The notes under the pieces: model-generated
What the model was told of the DNA's origin: nothing
The model's database searches: none
The model's input: the letters and a program-made list of their open reading frames with translations, nothing else
Shown: positions 18,706 through 27,992 of the stretch, piece after piece
Numbering within the stretch: position 1 is the stretch's first letter
Layout of the letters: every line of letters begins with the position of its first letter
Assembly: GCF_000269965.1 (NCBI RefSeq)
Contig: NC_017219.1
Coordinates: forward strand, 1,922,001-1,986,000
Length of the DNA: 64,000 nt
Direction: 5' to 3'
Source: Bifidobacterium longum subsp. infantis ATCC 15697 = JCM 1222 = DSM 20088
GTDB taxonomy: Bacteria > Actinomycetota > Actinomycetes > Actinomycetales > Bifidobacteriaceae
Position numbers and translations under genes: made by a program

Positions 18706-18750
18706 CTGCGGGCCGTGTCACTTGTAATAAGATAGTGGCACGGCCCGCAG
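18706..18750. terminator. Bidirectional hairpin between convergent genes
   Basis: CTGCGGGCCGTGTCAC (18706-18721) pairs with GTGGCACGGCCCGCAG (18735-18750), a 16-bp stem with a single G-T wobble and a 13-nt AT-rich loop. It lies between the zincin-like gene and the leftward DUF5719 gene. No T-run is present on either side. Confidence 0.7.
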
Positions 18751-18802
18751 CTATATCGCCGCCGAAACATCATCAGACTGACGCTTCGGCGAGCATACCC
18801 TT

Positions 18803-20344
18803 CTACTTGACGATGGAGGAATCATTCCGAGCCCAGACATGAACCGTGGCGGGCATCAGCGTTGAAGCGTCGACGACAGACAATCCGGCGATGTCCTTGT
18901 CTTGCAACGAATCGTGACTGAACCGCGCTCCCCAGCCCACTTTCTTGGATGAGTCCTCCAACATCAGCACGACCGCGGTGCCATGATCGCCGGAAAGTTT
19001 GCCGGTCTCAATCGTTTGCGCTGCGTTCGCATCCAGTGTGATTTCCTTGGAGGTTACCGAAGCACCGGCATCATCGTAGGCGTGCAAGGTGACCGTCCTG
19101 CGCGCATTGGACGTATTGGCCAGCGTGATGGAGGCCTTTACTCCGTCGGGAAGGGCCAACCCCGAGAATTCGGATGGCTCGCCGGCATTGACCAATGCGA
19201 AATCGGCTTGGCCGGAGTCACCGGAGCGTGTGGCCTTGACGGAGAACGACACGGCATCCTCTGCGGTGGACATCACGCCCAACGCCCCATCAGGAGCCTC
19301 TCCCAAGTCGATCGCCGTCACTTTATCGGCAGTGACGGTGACATCTTTGGCGGGAACCAAGCCTTTGTCGGTAATCCATGACAGCCCGGTGCTGGTGTCT
19401 GCCTTGGCGAACAGATAAGCGGTGACCGCATCGCCGGCAGTGATGGACGGCGCCACCGATGCATTGGATGCGGTCGGCAGCGGCAGCGCGAAATCAGAAC
19501 CCTTCGGTGTCAGACCATCCATGGTCACCGTACGTACCACGGACGCGATAGGAGTCTCCTTGCTGGAAACGGTCACGAACAGACCATGCTGCCCATCGAC
19601 CGCGGCGGACAGTTCCATCGATGACTCCCCCTCGGCTGGCACAGACAGCGTGGATTGGGTGGACAATGCCATCTTCCCGGCTGTCTCGGAACCCCAGACG
19701 GCAATGTCGACGGTGGTCGGCTTGGTGGAGGGATTCGAGACGATGAGCTGCTGTGTGGTACCGGTCGTGCCGCCGGAGAGCAGGAACGACTGGCTGAGCG
19801 AGGTCGATACGCAGGATGCCGCCGATACGCCTCTCACATCGCCGTCATCGGCCCATGATGCGATGGTGCCGACGGCGCCGGTGCCGGTTGCGGCCTGCAG
19901 CATACGGGTATTGATCAGGCGAGCTCCCTGATTGATCTTCTGAGCACCGGTTTTCACCGAGGAATCGTCGGTCGGATCGGCGTCTTTCAAAGTTACGTCA
20001 TCTGAACTGGACTTTTGCCCGATCGCCGAGACAGTGGCGCTGTAGACGGAGCCGAACGCCGCATAGCGCGCCTGTGTGCTCAGATTGCCGACAGTGGCCT
20101 GGAAGGCGCTGTCGCCGTACGTGCCGGTATCGGCCAATCCGACAGGTGCCGGGCAGTAGGTTTCGGACTGGGTCGGACTAACGGTCTGGTCGATGGCATT
20201 ATCGGAAGCGGCCACCTTATCCACCCAGATATTGGGGATAGGGGCCATGACGAGAACGACGAACAGCGCAACCAACACCAGCATGGTGATCACACCGAGC
20301 ACGATGCCGATCGCACGTTTGAAACCAGAAGTTGTGTTGCTCAT
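18803..20344 (-). CDS. DUF5719 family membrane-anchored protein
   Basis: This 513-residue protein has a cytosolic N-terminus (MSNTTSGFKR), one membrane helix at about 11-33 (IGIVLGVITMLVLVALFVVLVM) and a large extracytoplasmic beta-rich domain. It matches the DUF5719 proteins found beside envelope glycosyltransferases in Actinobacteria. Start ATG 20344 follows GGAGGA and its ATG overlaps the stop of the glycosyltransferase gene (ATGA), so the two are coupled. A role in envelope polysaccharide assembly is inferred from this pairing. Confidence 0.85.
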   Translation of the reverse strand: MSNTTSGFKRAIGIVLGVITMLVLVALFVVLVMAPIPNIWVDKVAASDNAIDQTVSPTQSETYCPAPVGLADTGTYGDSAFQATVGNLSTQARYAAFGSVYSATVSAIGQKSSSDDVTLKDADPTDDSSVKTGAQKINQGARLINTRMLQAATGTGAVGTIASWADDGDVRGVSAASCVSTSLSQSFLLSGGTTGTTQQLIVSNPSTKPTTVDIAVWGSETAGKMALSTQSTLSVPAEGESSMELSAAVDGQHGLFVTVSSKETPIASVVRTVTMDGLTPKGSDFALPLPTASNASVAPSITAGDAVTAYLFAKADTSTGLSWITDKGLVPAKDVTVTADKVTAIDLGEAPDGALGVMSTAEDAVSFSVKATRSGDSGQADFALVNAGEPSEFSGLALPDGVKASITLANTSNARRTVTLHAYDDAGASVTSKEITLDANAAQTIETGKLSGDHGTAVVLMLEDSSKKVGWGARFSHDSLQDKDIAGLSVVDASTLMPATVHVWARNDSSIVK

Positions 20345-23300
20345 GCCTGCTCCTCCAATCCGTAGGACGGTCGTCTGCGAGGCATGGCGACCAAGCAGTA
20401 CAACGCCGTGATCACACCTAGGCATATCAGCCAGGCGTGCCTCCAGACACTATGCTGTGCACGTTGCTGCCATGAGGTATCCACCTTCTGTGAGGCGCTG
20501 CTGCGCAGCGTCAGACGATAGTAGCTGCCGCTATCCGTGGATACCAGGGACTGGGTGCCGTTCGATGCGGCGATATTCGCGCTCAACTGTTCATACGGCA
20601 TGTCGTTCGAGGAATCGCCGGTCTCGGGAACCACGTAGATGCCGCCGAATCCAAGCGCGCTGATGGCCGCGATAGCCTCTTCGTCGGGATTGGACAGCAG
20701 CGAGGCACAGGCCTGGGCCAGCTGTTCGTCAACCGCATCATGCTTGCCGGACAGCAGGCGCGCCCGCTGGACCGGAGAGCTGTCGATCAGATCGCCGCGC
20801 GAGGTGCGCATCACCGCATAGTTGACGATGTTGCGGGTCTCCGCGCTCACGGCAAGCACACGATGATCGGCACTGGCCTCCAGATAATCGGTGGTGACCA
20901 TGGGCAGGCCGTTTTCGGACACGCCCAGTCCCGCATCCTTATGACGTTCGATGCCATACATGCATTGGATGCCAATGCAGCACACCAGTATCAGAGCAAG
21001 CACCACACGGCCAGACACGATGAGCACATGCAGACGGTCCCTTTTCGGTGCGGGATCACTGCCAGACGCATGCAACGGTTGGAATCGCTTCACCGCCCCA
21101 CCGGCGACGAGACACACGCAGGCAAGGAAGCCCAATATCATCATCGCGATGCCCGGCTGCGCGGAACCGGCCACGACACCATCGGCATCCACGGTTATGG
21201 CCACACGGCTGGAGACCAGGGCGAGCGCGCCTCCGCAGACGATTACCACCCACATCAGTCGCGAGGTCCGCAACGCGAACGGCAGCACCAGCGAAGCAAG
21301 AGCGAGCAGCGTGATGACGCCAAACAGCACAGTGACCGCCAAATCGGCATAATCGGTCGACCCCATTCGCCATCCCAGCGCACGCTGTACGGCCTCAAGC
21401 AGACTCAGCGACGCCGGCGACCCGTTGGCGGATGACGTTGGCACCGTGATGTCGCCGAACAGTTGACGCCACATGCCCAAACCGGCGTAACGCACCGCAT
21501 TGACGAGCGTAGGAGCCACCGCAAAGGCGGCAGGAACCGGAATAAGCAACAGCATGGCGCGCTTGCGACGCACGAATAGCAGGAACATCAGGAACACTAC
21601 GATCAGCGCGAACAGCAGCTGCGGTTCGGCGGCCACCACAGGGATGAAGCACAGTGCGGCGATGGCCGCGGCCTGAACGGATGTGCGCGGTTTGAGCGGG
21701 TCTTCGGTATGGTACATGCCCACGGCACGGAACACGAATGCGAACGCGGCCGGCAGGAACACCATTACGGTGAGCATCGGCATATTGGCCTGCGCATACC
21801 AGCCGAACATAATGCCGGTGGATGCCCACAGCAGTCCTCCCAGCACACGAACCACGTCCGAGCGGGTGAATACGCCCGCCAGCGCCCAGAACGACAATGC
21901 GCTCAGCGGCGCGGCCACAAACAGTATCATCGCCAAAGCGGCGGGCACATGGCCGAGCGTGACCAGCGAGGCCAGCATCAGCACCAGCAGCCACGGCATG
22001 GGCGGCGCAGGAATGCCGGTGCCGCTGCCAAACACCCACGGCGTGGTGGCGGACTGCACCAGTTGCGTGAAGCTGGCACCGGTGGGAAGCAACACATCGG
22101 AATACAACGATCCGCCGGAGAATATCGAACGGAACACCGGCCAATACATCACCGCGATGGCCGCAAAGCACACCAGCGCCATCACCACGGCCGCACTCCA
22201 GCGATATATGGTGCGTATCCGTAGATGGGCACGTTCCAGCGGACTGAGCAGCACTCTGTCCTGCTGGGATTGGAATGCGTCCCGACGATCGTGGAACTGC
22301 TTGATCTGCCGACTGTCGGCGAACAAGACCTGCAGGGACGACGCGGTGACCTTCGACTGTCTGGCCACCAGCCTGCGTGATTTCATGTTTCCCGCGATAT
22401 CGGCCAAAGCCAGCCATGGCAGGCACAATTGCACCCATGCTTCATACGGCTTCTTGCCGAACATCATGGCTATGGCCATGCCAAAACTGCGGAGCAGCCT
22501 CCACAGCCAGACGATAAACCAGGACGACATGGCCAGATCCGTGTACAGATACCGCTGTTGGGAACGATGCACCGTCATTGCATGATTGACCGTGTGATCG
22601 TCTTTAAGCGGCTCCCCGCCTCGCGTACGAATGCCTTCATACCGTGCACGACGATGTGATATCTCCGCTTGCGGGACAACCACCACGCGTCCGCCGCTCA
22701 GGCAGACGCGGCGGCAGAAATCAACCGATTCGCTGTAGGTGGTCAGCCAGGCATTGATGCCCCGCAGTCGCGTGAATTGCGACATGGACACCAGCGCGCC
22801 CGCCAGCGACACCGCAAACACATCCTGCCGCCCGTCATACTGCTCCTGATCGGGTTCTCCATCGACCACCAGGGAGTGCACGGCGTGGAGACCCGCATAC
22901 ATACCGACATCATGCAGATGGGAGCCTTCCCAATCGCACTGCTTGCATCCAAGCACACTGGCACCCGGCGTATTGCGCCATGCCTCAAGCAATCGTTCAA
23001 GGCATGAGGCATCCGAGGGGCGGGAATCATCATGGAGCAGCCACAATGCGCGGGGAACATCATCCAGATCGGCACGGTCCAATGCCCGGCTGGCCGCATC
23101 ACCGAAGGAGCGTGCACCCTTGGCCGAGACGATGTGAATGGTCACATGCTTGGACTGCGGCACCTCCATCACCGGCCCCGACGGCGAGGGGATGACCTCG
23201 AACGAGGTGGTTATCCTCGAACTGGTGCGTCCGGCCGCGTCGGCGATGATGACAACTCCCGGGAGAACATTCTGTGTCAATACCGAACGCAATGTAGACC

Positions 23301-23436
23301 GGAGGAAACGCATATCCTCCTCAACGGTGATCACAGCCGTAATGCCGGTATCCACATCCTGCCTATGCGTATACGGTCGAGAAGACATGGCGTCAGCCAA
23401 CGCCTCATGAATATCGCTATTACCTGTCGGACTCAT
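20341..23436 (-). CDS. Large membrane glycosyltransferase (GT2 plus multispan domain)
   Basis: This 1031-residue protein has an N-terminal GT2-type domain, about 25-260. It carries ITVEEDMRFLRSTLRSVL, an acidic nucleotide-sugar motif in LWLLHDDSRP and EISHRRARYEG. About a dozen membrane helices fill 300-920, with a final helix near the C-terminus (HAWLICLGVITALYCLVAM). The gene order glycosyltransferase-DUF5719-WhiB-LCP is conserved in Actinobacteria around envelope polysaccharide loci. The sugar and acceptor are unknown. Confidence 0.85.
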   Translation of the reverse strand: MSPTGNSDIHEALADAMSSRPYTHRQDVDTGITAVITVEEDMRFLRSTLRSVLTQNVLPGVVIIADAAGRTSSRITTSFEVIPSPSGPVMEVPQSKHVTIHIVSAKGARSFGDAASRALDRADLDDVPRALWLLHDDSRPSDASCLERLLEAWRNTPGASVLGCKQCDWEGSHLHDVGMYAGLHAVHSLVVDGEPDQEQYDGRQDVFAVSLAGALVSMSQFTRLRGINAWLTTYSESVDFCRRVCLSGGRVVVVPQAEISHRRARYEGIRTRGGEPLKDDHTVNHAMTVHRSQQRYLYTDLAMSSWFIVWLWRLLRSFGMAIAMMFGKKPYEAWVQLCLPWLALADIAGNMKSRRLVARQSKVTASSLQVLFADSRQIKQFHDRRDAFQSQQDRVLLSPLERAHLRIRTIYRWSAAVVMALVCFAAIAVMYWPVFRSIFSGGSLYSDVLLPTGASFTQLVQSATTPWVFGSGTGIPAPPMPWLLVLMLASLVTLGHVPAALAMILFVAAPLSALSFWALAGVFTRSDVVRVLGGLLWASTGIMFGWYAQANMPMLTVMVFLPAAFAFVFRAVGMYHTEDPLKPRTSVQAAAIAALCFIPVVAAEPQLLFALIVVFLMFLLFVRRKRAMLLLIPVPAAFAVAPTLVNAVRYAGLGMWRQLFGDITVPTSSANGSPASLSLLEAVQRALGWRMGSTDYADLAVTVLFGVITLLALASLVLPFALRTSRLMWVVIVCGGALALVSSRVAITVDADGVVAGSAQPGIAMMILGFLACVCLVAGGAVKRFQPLHASGSDPAPKRDRLHVLIVSGRVVLALILVCCIGIQCMYGIERHKDAGLGVSENGLPMVTTDYLEASADHRVLAVSAETRNIVNYAVMRTSRGDLIDSSPVQRARLLSGKHDAVDEQLAQACASLLSNPDEEAIAAISALGFGGIYVVPETGDSSNDMPYEQLSANIAASNGTQSLVSTDSGSYYRLTLRSSASQKVDTSWQQRAQHSVWRHAWLICLGVITALYCLVAMPRRRPSYGLEEQA

Positions 23437-23479
23437 AAATTCCCAGTGTACGCACCAGACTTGAAGGGGGTGTGTGGAA

Positions 23480-23779
23480 CTACGCCTGCTCTCGGTGCTC
23501 TCGCTTATATCGGCGACGTTCGCGCTCGCTCATGCCACCCCAAATACCGAACCGCTCATCATGATCGATGGCCCATTTCAGGCATTGCTCACGCACTTCG
23601 CATTTTGCGCACACACGTTTGGCATCACGGGTCGAGCCTCCCTTTTCCGGGAAGAACGCCTCCGGATCGGTTTGCGCGCACAACGCCTTGTGCTGCCAAG
23701 ATACATCGCCATCAGGTCGGAATAGTCCCCACAATTCATGCCATGGCTCTTCGGCTGAATCGTCGACCACACCCCACAT
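23480..23779 (-). CDS. WhiB2/WhmD-like iron-sulfur regulator
   Basis: The protein is 99 residues, starting at ATG 23779 with AAGGAG upstream. Four cluster ligands are C34, C57, C60 and C66 (C-x2-C-x5-C after a lone Cys), followed by the WhiB turn FGIWGG and a basic tail RERRRYKREHRE. WhiB proteins bind [4Fe-4S] and sigma factor. Position beside the LCP and glycosyltransferase genes fits WhiB2/WhmD, which is linked to cell division in mycobacteria. It is transcribed leftward from a 250-bp gap shared with the LCP gene. Confidence 0.93.
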   Translation of the reverse strand: MWGVVDDSAEEPWHELWGLFRPDGDVSWQHKALCAQTDPEAFFPEKGGSTRDAKRVCAKCEVREQCLKWAIDHDERFGIWGGMSERERRRYKREHREQA

Positions 23780-23939
23780 GCGATTCTCCTTGCCTATTGA
23801 GCTTTTCATACGGACTAAATTACACACATGCAATTTCGGTTTTGTCAAATTCTTTCTCGTGTCATTACATCATTTTTATGGAACTGTGTGCTATGGCGTG
23901 AACGCGATGCCCTGACGCCGTTGCACATGATATTGTGCC

Positions 23940-23955
23940 GTTCCTGCGCAGGAAC
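23940..23955. promoter_or_regulatory. 16-bp perfect palindrome in whiB/LCP intergenic region
   Basis: GTTCCTGCGCAGGAAC is self-complementary. The half-site GCGCAGGAACACC recurs at 23962-23974, so there are three half-sites in 35 bp. It lies in the 250-bp divergent gap, about 60-90 bp upstream of the LCP start, and is a candidate operator. The binding protein is unknown. Confidence 0.45.
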
Positions 23956-24029
23956 ACCATAGCGCAGGAACACCCGGCGGATGCTGTGTCAAAGTGTCAT
24001 TCAGACAATCGACAGTTTCAGGAGGGGTT

Positions 24030-25463
24030 ATGACGCAGGAATCAGGTGGGGCAGATCCGCATATCAACCCGCCAAGCTTCATTCCTGCGGGAAATCGACG
24101 CCCCCGGCCTTCCGGGCAGGTGCCACGCTCCTTCGCCCCTGCCCGCGCCTCGCGTCAGTCAGGGCAGGCTCCATCGGACCGTCTGTCTGTCATGGGAAAT
24201 AACGTAGAAGAGCTCCAACCGAACGCCAATGCCAAGGCAAGCACCAATGCCGCGGACAACGGCAGGCGGACTCCGCCCAGTTTTTCTCCGAAAACCGGAC
24301 GTGCCACTCGCAGCGCGGCTCCGGATGCCGCCGCGCCGCGCAGTATTCCGCCGTCGCGAGCGCGGATGTCTTCCGGCTCATCCCGCAACGCCGTGCGCAA
24401 TCCGTCGGATATGCCGGTTTCCCGGCCCTCATCGCCAGCAGCAAACGTGTCCACGAAGTTCAGCCATATTGGCCGGCCGGCGGCGGCAACGGCGAAAACG
24501 GTAACGGCACACCGGCCGCGCGCCTTGCGCATCATCTTATGCGCGATTGCGGTGCTGGTGGCGGCGTTGATTCTTTCCGTTTTCGGCGCCTGGCAATGGG
24601 TGGACAGCAAACTGAATCGGAGCGACTGGCTGACCGACACCCCCAACACGCCGGCCTCGACCTGGCTGATTCTTGGCTCCGATGAGCGTGACGGTTCCAC
24701 CGATTACGGCGGCGTGGACGATATCTCTGGCTTCAGGACCGATACGATTCTGGTGCTGATCAAGCCCAAAAGCGGGCCGAGTTCGTTGATTTCCATTCCC
24801 CGCGATTCGCTCATGAACGTCGATAACCAGTACATGAAAATCAATGCGGTGGCGCAGATTGCGGGCAAGAAGGCTTTGATAAGCAACGTCGAGCAAATCA
24901 CCGGCCAGAAAATCGATCATGTGGCGCAGATCAAGTTCGGCGGTCTGCAGAACGTGGTGAACGCCTTGGGCGGTATCGAACTGTGCTATGACGAGGATGT
25001 TCAGGATTCCTATTCCGGACTGAACTGGAAGGCGGGATGCCATACGGCGGATGGTTCCACCGCATTGTCCTTCTCTCGTATGCGATACGCCGACGCGCGA
25101 GGAGACTTCGGGCGCAACGAACGTCAGCGGCAGGTCATCTCGGCCATCGTCAAGAAGGCTTCCAGCAGTGGGACCCTGACCAATCCGTCCAAAGTCGTGG
25201 CAGTGTCCAATGCCGCGATGAGCGCACTCACCGTGGACGAGAAGACCAACCCTTACACGTTGCTCACCATGGCGTTGGCGTTCAAAAGCGCCACCGGCTC
25301 GAATGGCATCTCCGGCAGCGTGTACTGGTCCGACCCAGATTATTACGTTGATGGCGTTGGCTCCTCGGTGCTGCTCGATGACGCCAGGAACACCGAACTG
25401 TTCCGCCAGATTGCCGACGGCACGCATAAGGCCGGCGCCGTGGGCAATCTGGCGGAAGGCTGA
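24030..25463 (+). CDS. LytR-CpsA-Psr (LCP) family cell-wall ligase
   Basis: This 477-residue protein starts at ATG 24030 after GGAGGGG. A long, proline- and serine-rich cytosolic N-terminus (1-165) is followed by one membrane helix, about 167-189, and the extracytoplasmic LCP domain. That domain includes TWLILGSDERDG, LISIPRDSLMNV and SFSRMRYADARGDFGRNERQ. LCP enzymes transfer lipid-linked glycopolymers onto peptidoglycan. The neighbouring glycosyltransferase could make such a polymer. The N-terminal tail is longer than usual and low in complexity. Confidence 0.93.
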   Translation: MTQESGGADPHINPPSFIPAGNRRPRPSGQVPRSFAPARASRQSGQAPSDRLSVMGNNVEELQPNANAKASTNAADNGRRTPPSFSPKTGRATRSAAPDAAAPRSIPPSRARMSSGSSRNAVRNPSDMPVSRPSSPAANVSTKFSHIGRPAAATAKTVTAHRPRALRIILCAIAVLVAALILSVFGAWQWVDSKLNRSDWLTDTPNTPASTWLILGSDERDGSTDYGGVDDISGFRTDTILVLIKPKSGPSSLISIPRDSLMNVDNQYMKINAVAQIAGKKALISNVEQITGQKIDHVAQIKFGGLQNVVNALGGIELCYDEDVQDSYSGLNWKAGCHTADGSTALSFSRMRYADARGDFGRNERQRQVISAIVKKASSSGTLTNPSKVVAVSNAAMSALTVDEKTNPYTLLTMALAFKSATGSNGISGSVYWSDPDYYVDGVGSSVLLDDARNTELFRQIADGTHKAGAVGNLAEG

Positions 25464-25632
25464 CCGACGCTTTCCCGGAGCCCATCGGCTTCATCGTCGG
25501 CGCATGATCGCCGCCGTTGCCCACGCAGCCAATCATGCACTGGCAAGATGTCATGTGGATAACTCGGCAAGCTGGAACCACATACCTTGATTCGACTTGC
25601 GCTTTCGGCACGCGCTCCCCCACGCTGGAAGC

Positions 25633-27459
25633 ATGACATCACAGCAGAACGATTCGAAGCGACATTCCGCCCATACGGCATCCGCCGTATCCCGGGCGAA
25701 GCACCGTTTGGGCGCGCCGCCATTGCGCGCCCGCCTGGCCATGCTTGCCGCGGCGTGCCCGATGATCGCGCAGGCACTGATGATGGTCATACTGCTGTTG
25801 CACGGGCAATGGCTGTTCGCCGCCATGATCATGCCAGGCATATTTGCCTGTCTCGTGTCCCTGCTGCTGACGCTCCCCTCGTCTCCGGGTCCGGAGAAGG
25901 CTCCCGCCCCGCAACAGGCAACGATCGATGTCGGTATCGCGGACGACGCCGATGACCGCGCCGCAGACCTCCGTCATGCGCCGTCGCAGTCGATAGAATC
26001 GCTGCTGCACTTCACACACCTGCCATGGCGCACCATTGTGGGCCACTGGCTTGAGCCCCTTGACCTTGCGGTGCCGATTGGCATGACCGGAAGCGAGCCG
26101 CTGATGCTCGACCTGAACCGTCAGGGACCACATGCCTTGGTGGCCGGCACCACCGGTTCCGGCAAATCCGTGTTGCTGCAAAGCTGGTGTCTGGCGCTCG
26201 CCTCGATGAACGGGCCCGAACATCTGAATTTCGTGTTTTTGGACTTCAAAGGCGGTTCCGCGTTCCGTAAACTCGAACGGCTGCCTCATACCGTGGGCAG
26301 CGTATGCGATCTGGATCTGGCGCATGCCGTACGCGCGTTGCGTGCGTTGGAAGCCGAACTGACACGCCGTGAGCAGCTGTCCGCCGCTATCCGTGCTTCC
26401 GATATCCGCGATATGGTCAATCCGCCACCGCGCCTGATCGTGGTCATTGACGAATTCCATGCTCTGAAGGACCAGCTCCCGGATTATGTGAATCGTCTGG
26501 TGCGTATTGCCTCGCTCGGCAGGTCGCTGGGCATGTACCTGATCGCCTGTACGCAGAATCCCATGGGCCAGGTCAGCGCCGATATGAAGGCGAATATGTC
26601 CGTCAGCATTTGCTTACGGGTTCGGGACCGTCTGCAATCATGCGAGCTGCTTGGCGATGGTCGTGCCGCCGACCTCAGTCCGGCAATGCCCGGTGCGGCG
26701 TTCTGCAACGATTCCGAACAGGTGACGGCATTCCGCTGTGCAACGGCACGCGATATCGATGCGGTGTGCCGCCAGATCGCGTTCGCATCGCGGTTCGTCG
26801 CAAGCCCGCCGCAACCGCCCCTGTTTACCGCGCCACTCCCCCGGCACGTAAAAGACCGGACTGTGGCCGATCACGCACCGCAACGCATTCGATTTGGACT
26901 TGCCGATGATGGCATCAATCTGCGAGAGGCGACAGTATCCCTCATCGGCGGCAATATCGGCGTCATCGGCCCGCAGGGGCGTGGCAAAACCACGTTGCTG
27001 GAAACATTGGCTCGACACGCCAGCATGGCCGATGGGTTGGCGGTACGTGTCAGTTCCCCGCATCGCCGGGTATGGAGCTCGCAATGGCTTCATAGCGGCC
27101 GTCGCATGCCGTATGCCAGCTCGGATGCACCACCGCCTCCGCATATCGTGTGGTTTGTCGACGATGCCGATGAATTGTTCGATCCATTCCGCACCGACGA
27201 ACAGGCGCTGTCTTTCACGCATGCGTTGGCTGATGAGTCCGTCAGCGTGGTATTCGCCGTCAGCACGATTCGACCGATACGCATACCGGAGCATTGCAAT
27301 ACCAGAATCGTGTTCCCGTGCGGGGAGAGAACATCCGATCTTATGGCTGGAATCCCCGCTCGCCTATTGGATACGATGAATCTTATCGATGCCGACAACG
27401 CGGGCCGGGCCGTGCTCATCGAGGGCACATCGGCATGTCTGGTGCAGTGCGCTTCGTGA
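25633..27459 (+). CDS. FtsK/SpoIIIE-type ATPase, EccC-like, membrane-anchored
   Basis: This 608-residue protein starts at ATG 25633. Two membrane helices at about 37-57 and 62-80 precede a first FtsK/SpoIIIE motor with Walker A AGTTGSGKSV (172-180) and Walker B LIVVIDEFHAL. A second, reduced motor has Walker A IGPQGRGKTTL and Walker B IVWFVDDADEL. Twin motors behind two helices resemble EccC/EssC of type VII secretion rather than DNA-translocating FtsK, which has four helices and a gamma domain. No WXG100 or other T7SS gene is visible nearby, so the cargo is unknown. Confidence 0.82.
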   Translation: MTSQQNDSKRHSAHTASAVSRAKHRLGAPPLRARLAMLAAACPMIAQALMMVILLLHGQWLFAAMIMPGIFACLVSLLLTLPSSPGPEKAPAPQQATIDVGIADDADDRAADLRHAPSQSIESLLHFTHLPWRTIVGHWLEPLDLAVPIGMTGSEPLMLDLNRQGPHALVAGTTGSGKSVLLQSWCLALASMNGPEHLNFVFLDFKGGSAFRKLERLPHTVGSVCDLDLAHAVRALRALEAELTRREQLSAAIRASDIRDMVNPPPRLIVVIDEFHALKDQLPDYVNRLVRIASLGRSLGMYLIACTQNPMGQVSADMKANMSVSICLRVRDRLQSCELLGDGRAADLSPAMPGAAFCNDSEQVTAFRCATARDIDAVCRQIAFASRFVASPPQPPLFTAPLPRHVKDRTVADHAPQRIRFGLADDGINLREATVSLIGGNIGVIGPQGRGKTTLLETLARHASMADGLAVRVSSPHRRVWSSQWLHSGRRMPYASSDAPPPPHIVWFVDDADELFDPFRTDEQALSFTHALADESVSVVFAVSTIRPIRIPEHCNTRIVFPCGERTSDLMAGIPARLLDTMNLIDADNAGRAVLIEGTSACLVQCAS

Positions 27460-27572
27460 GAACTTCGGTTTTTTCTCGGCGAAACCTCTTGAAAATCACC
27501 ACGGTTCGTGGTTACCTTGGTACTGGACTTAAGGAACAACACCAGTCACGGGGCTTTTAAGGGAGGCAAGCA

Positions 27573-27851
27573 ATGAGCAGCGCTTTTGATTGGCGAGCCA
27601 AGGCCGCATGTCGCGACAAGGATCCGGAACTCTTCTTCCCGGTGGGCAACACCGGTGCAGCTTATCAGCAGATTGAGGAGGCCAAGGCCGTGTGCCGCAC
27701 CTGCAAGGTGATTGACGCATGCCTGAAGTGCGCACTGGACACCAATCAGGATTACGGCGTGTGGGGCGGCTTGAGCGAAGACGAGCGTCGTGCGCTGAAG
27801 CGCCGCGCCATGCGCGCCCGCCGTTCTCAGGCCATGCAGATGCAAATCTGA
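27573..27851 (+). CDS. WhiB1-like iron-sulfur regulator
   Basis: The protein is 92 residues, starting after GGGAGG. Cluster ligands are C13, C41, C44 and C50, followed by the turn YGVWGG (61-66) and a strongly basic tail (RRALKRRAMRARRSQ). Size and spacing match WhiB1, an NO-sensitive essential regulator in mycobacteria. A strong terminator follows at once, so it is monocistronic. A small dyad ACCACG/CGTGGT at 27498-27512 in its upstream region could be an operator. Confidence 0.94.
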   Translation: MSSAFDWRAKAACRDKDPELFFPVGNTGAAYQQIEEAKAVCRTCKVIDACLKCALDTNQDYGVWGGLSEDERRALKRRAMRARRSQAMQMQI

Positions 27852-27877
27852 TGTTTTGATTATTTCTTCGTTATACT

Positions 27878-27907
27878 AGGAAACCCTCCCACTCGGGAGG
27901 GTTTCCT
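27878..27907 (+). terminator. Terminator after whiB
   Basis: AGGAAACCCTCCC (27878-27890) pairs perfectly with GGGAGGGTTTCCT (27895-27907) around ACTC, a 13-bp stem followed by CATTTCGGG. Confidence 0.9.
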
Positions 27908-27992
27908 CATTTCGGGCTTCTCGTCACTCGTCCTGAGCAGCCCTGAGCTTCATATCGAGCACCACACGGGTGCCGCCTTCGCGGCGCGGCTC

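Noticed and set aside
18212..18721. 169-codon minus-strand frame opposite the zincin-like gene
   Set aside because: No ribosome site, Arg/His-rich composition, and it crosses a terminator hairpin.
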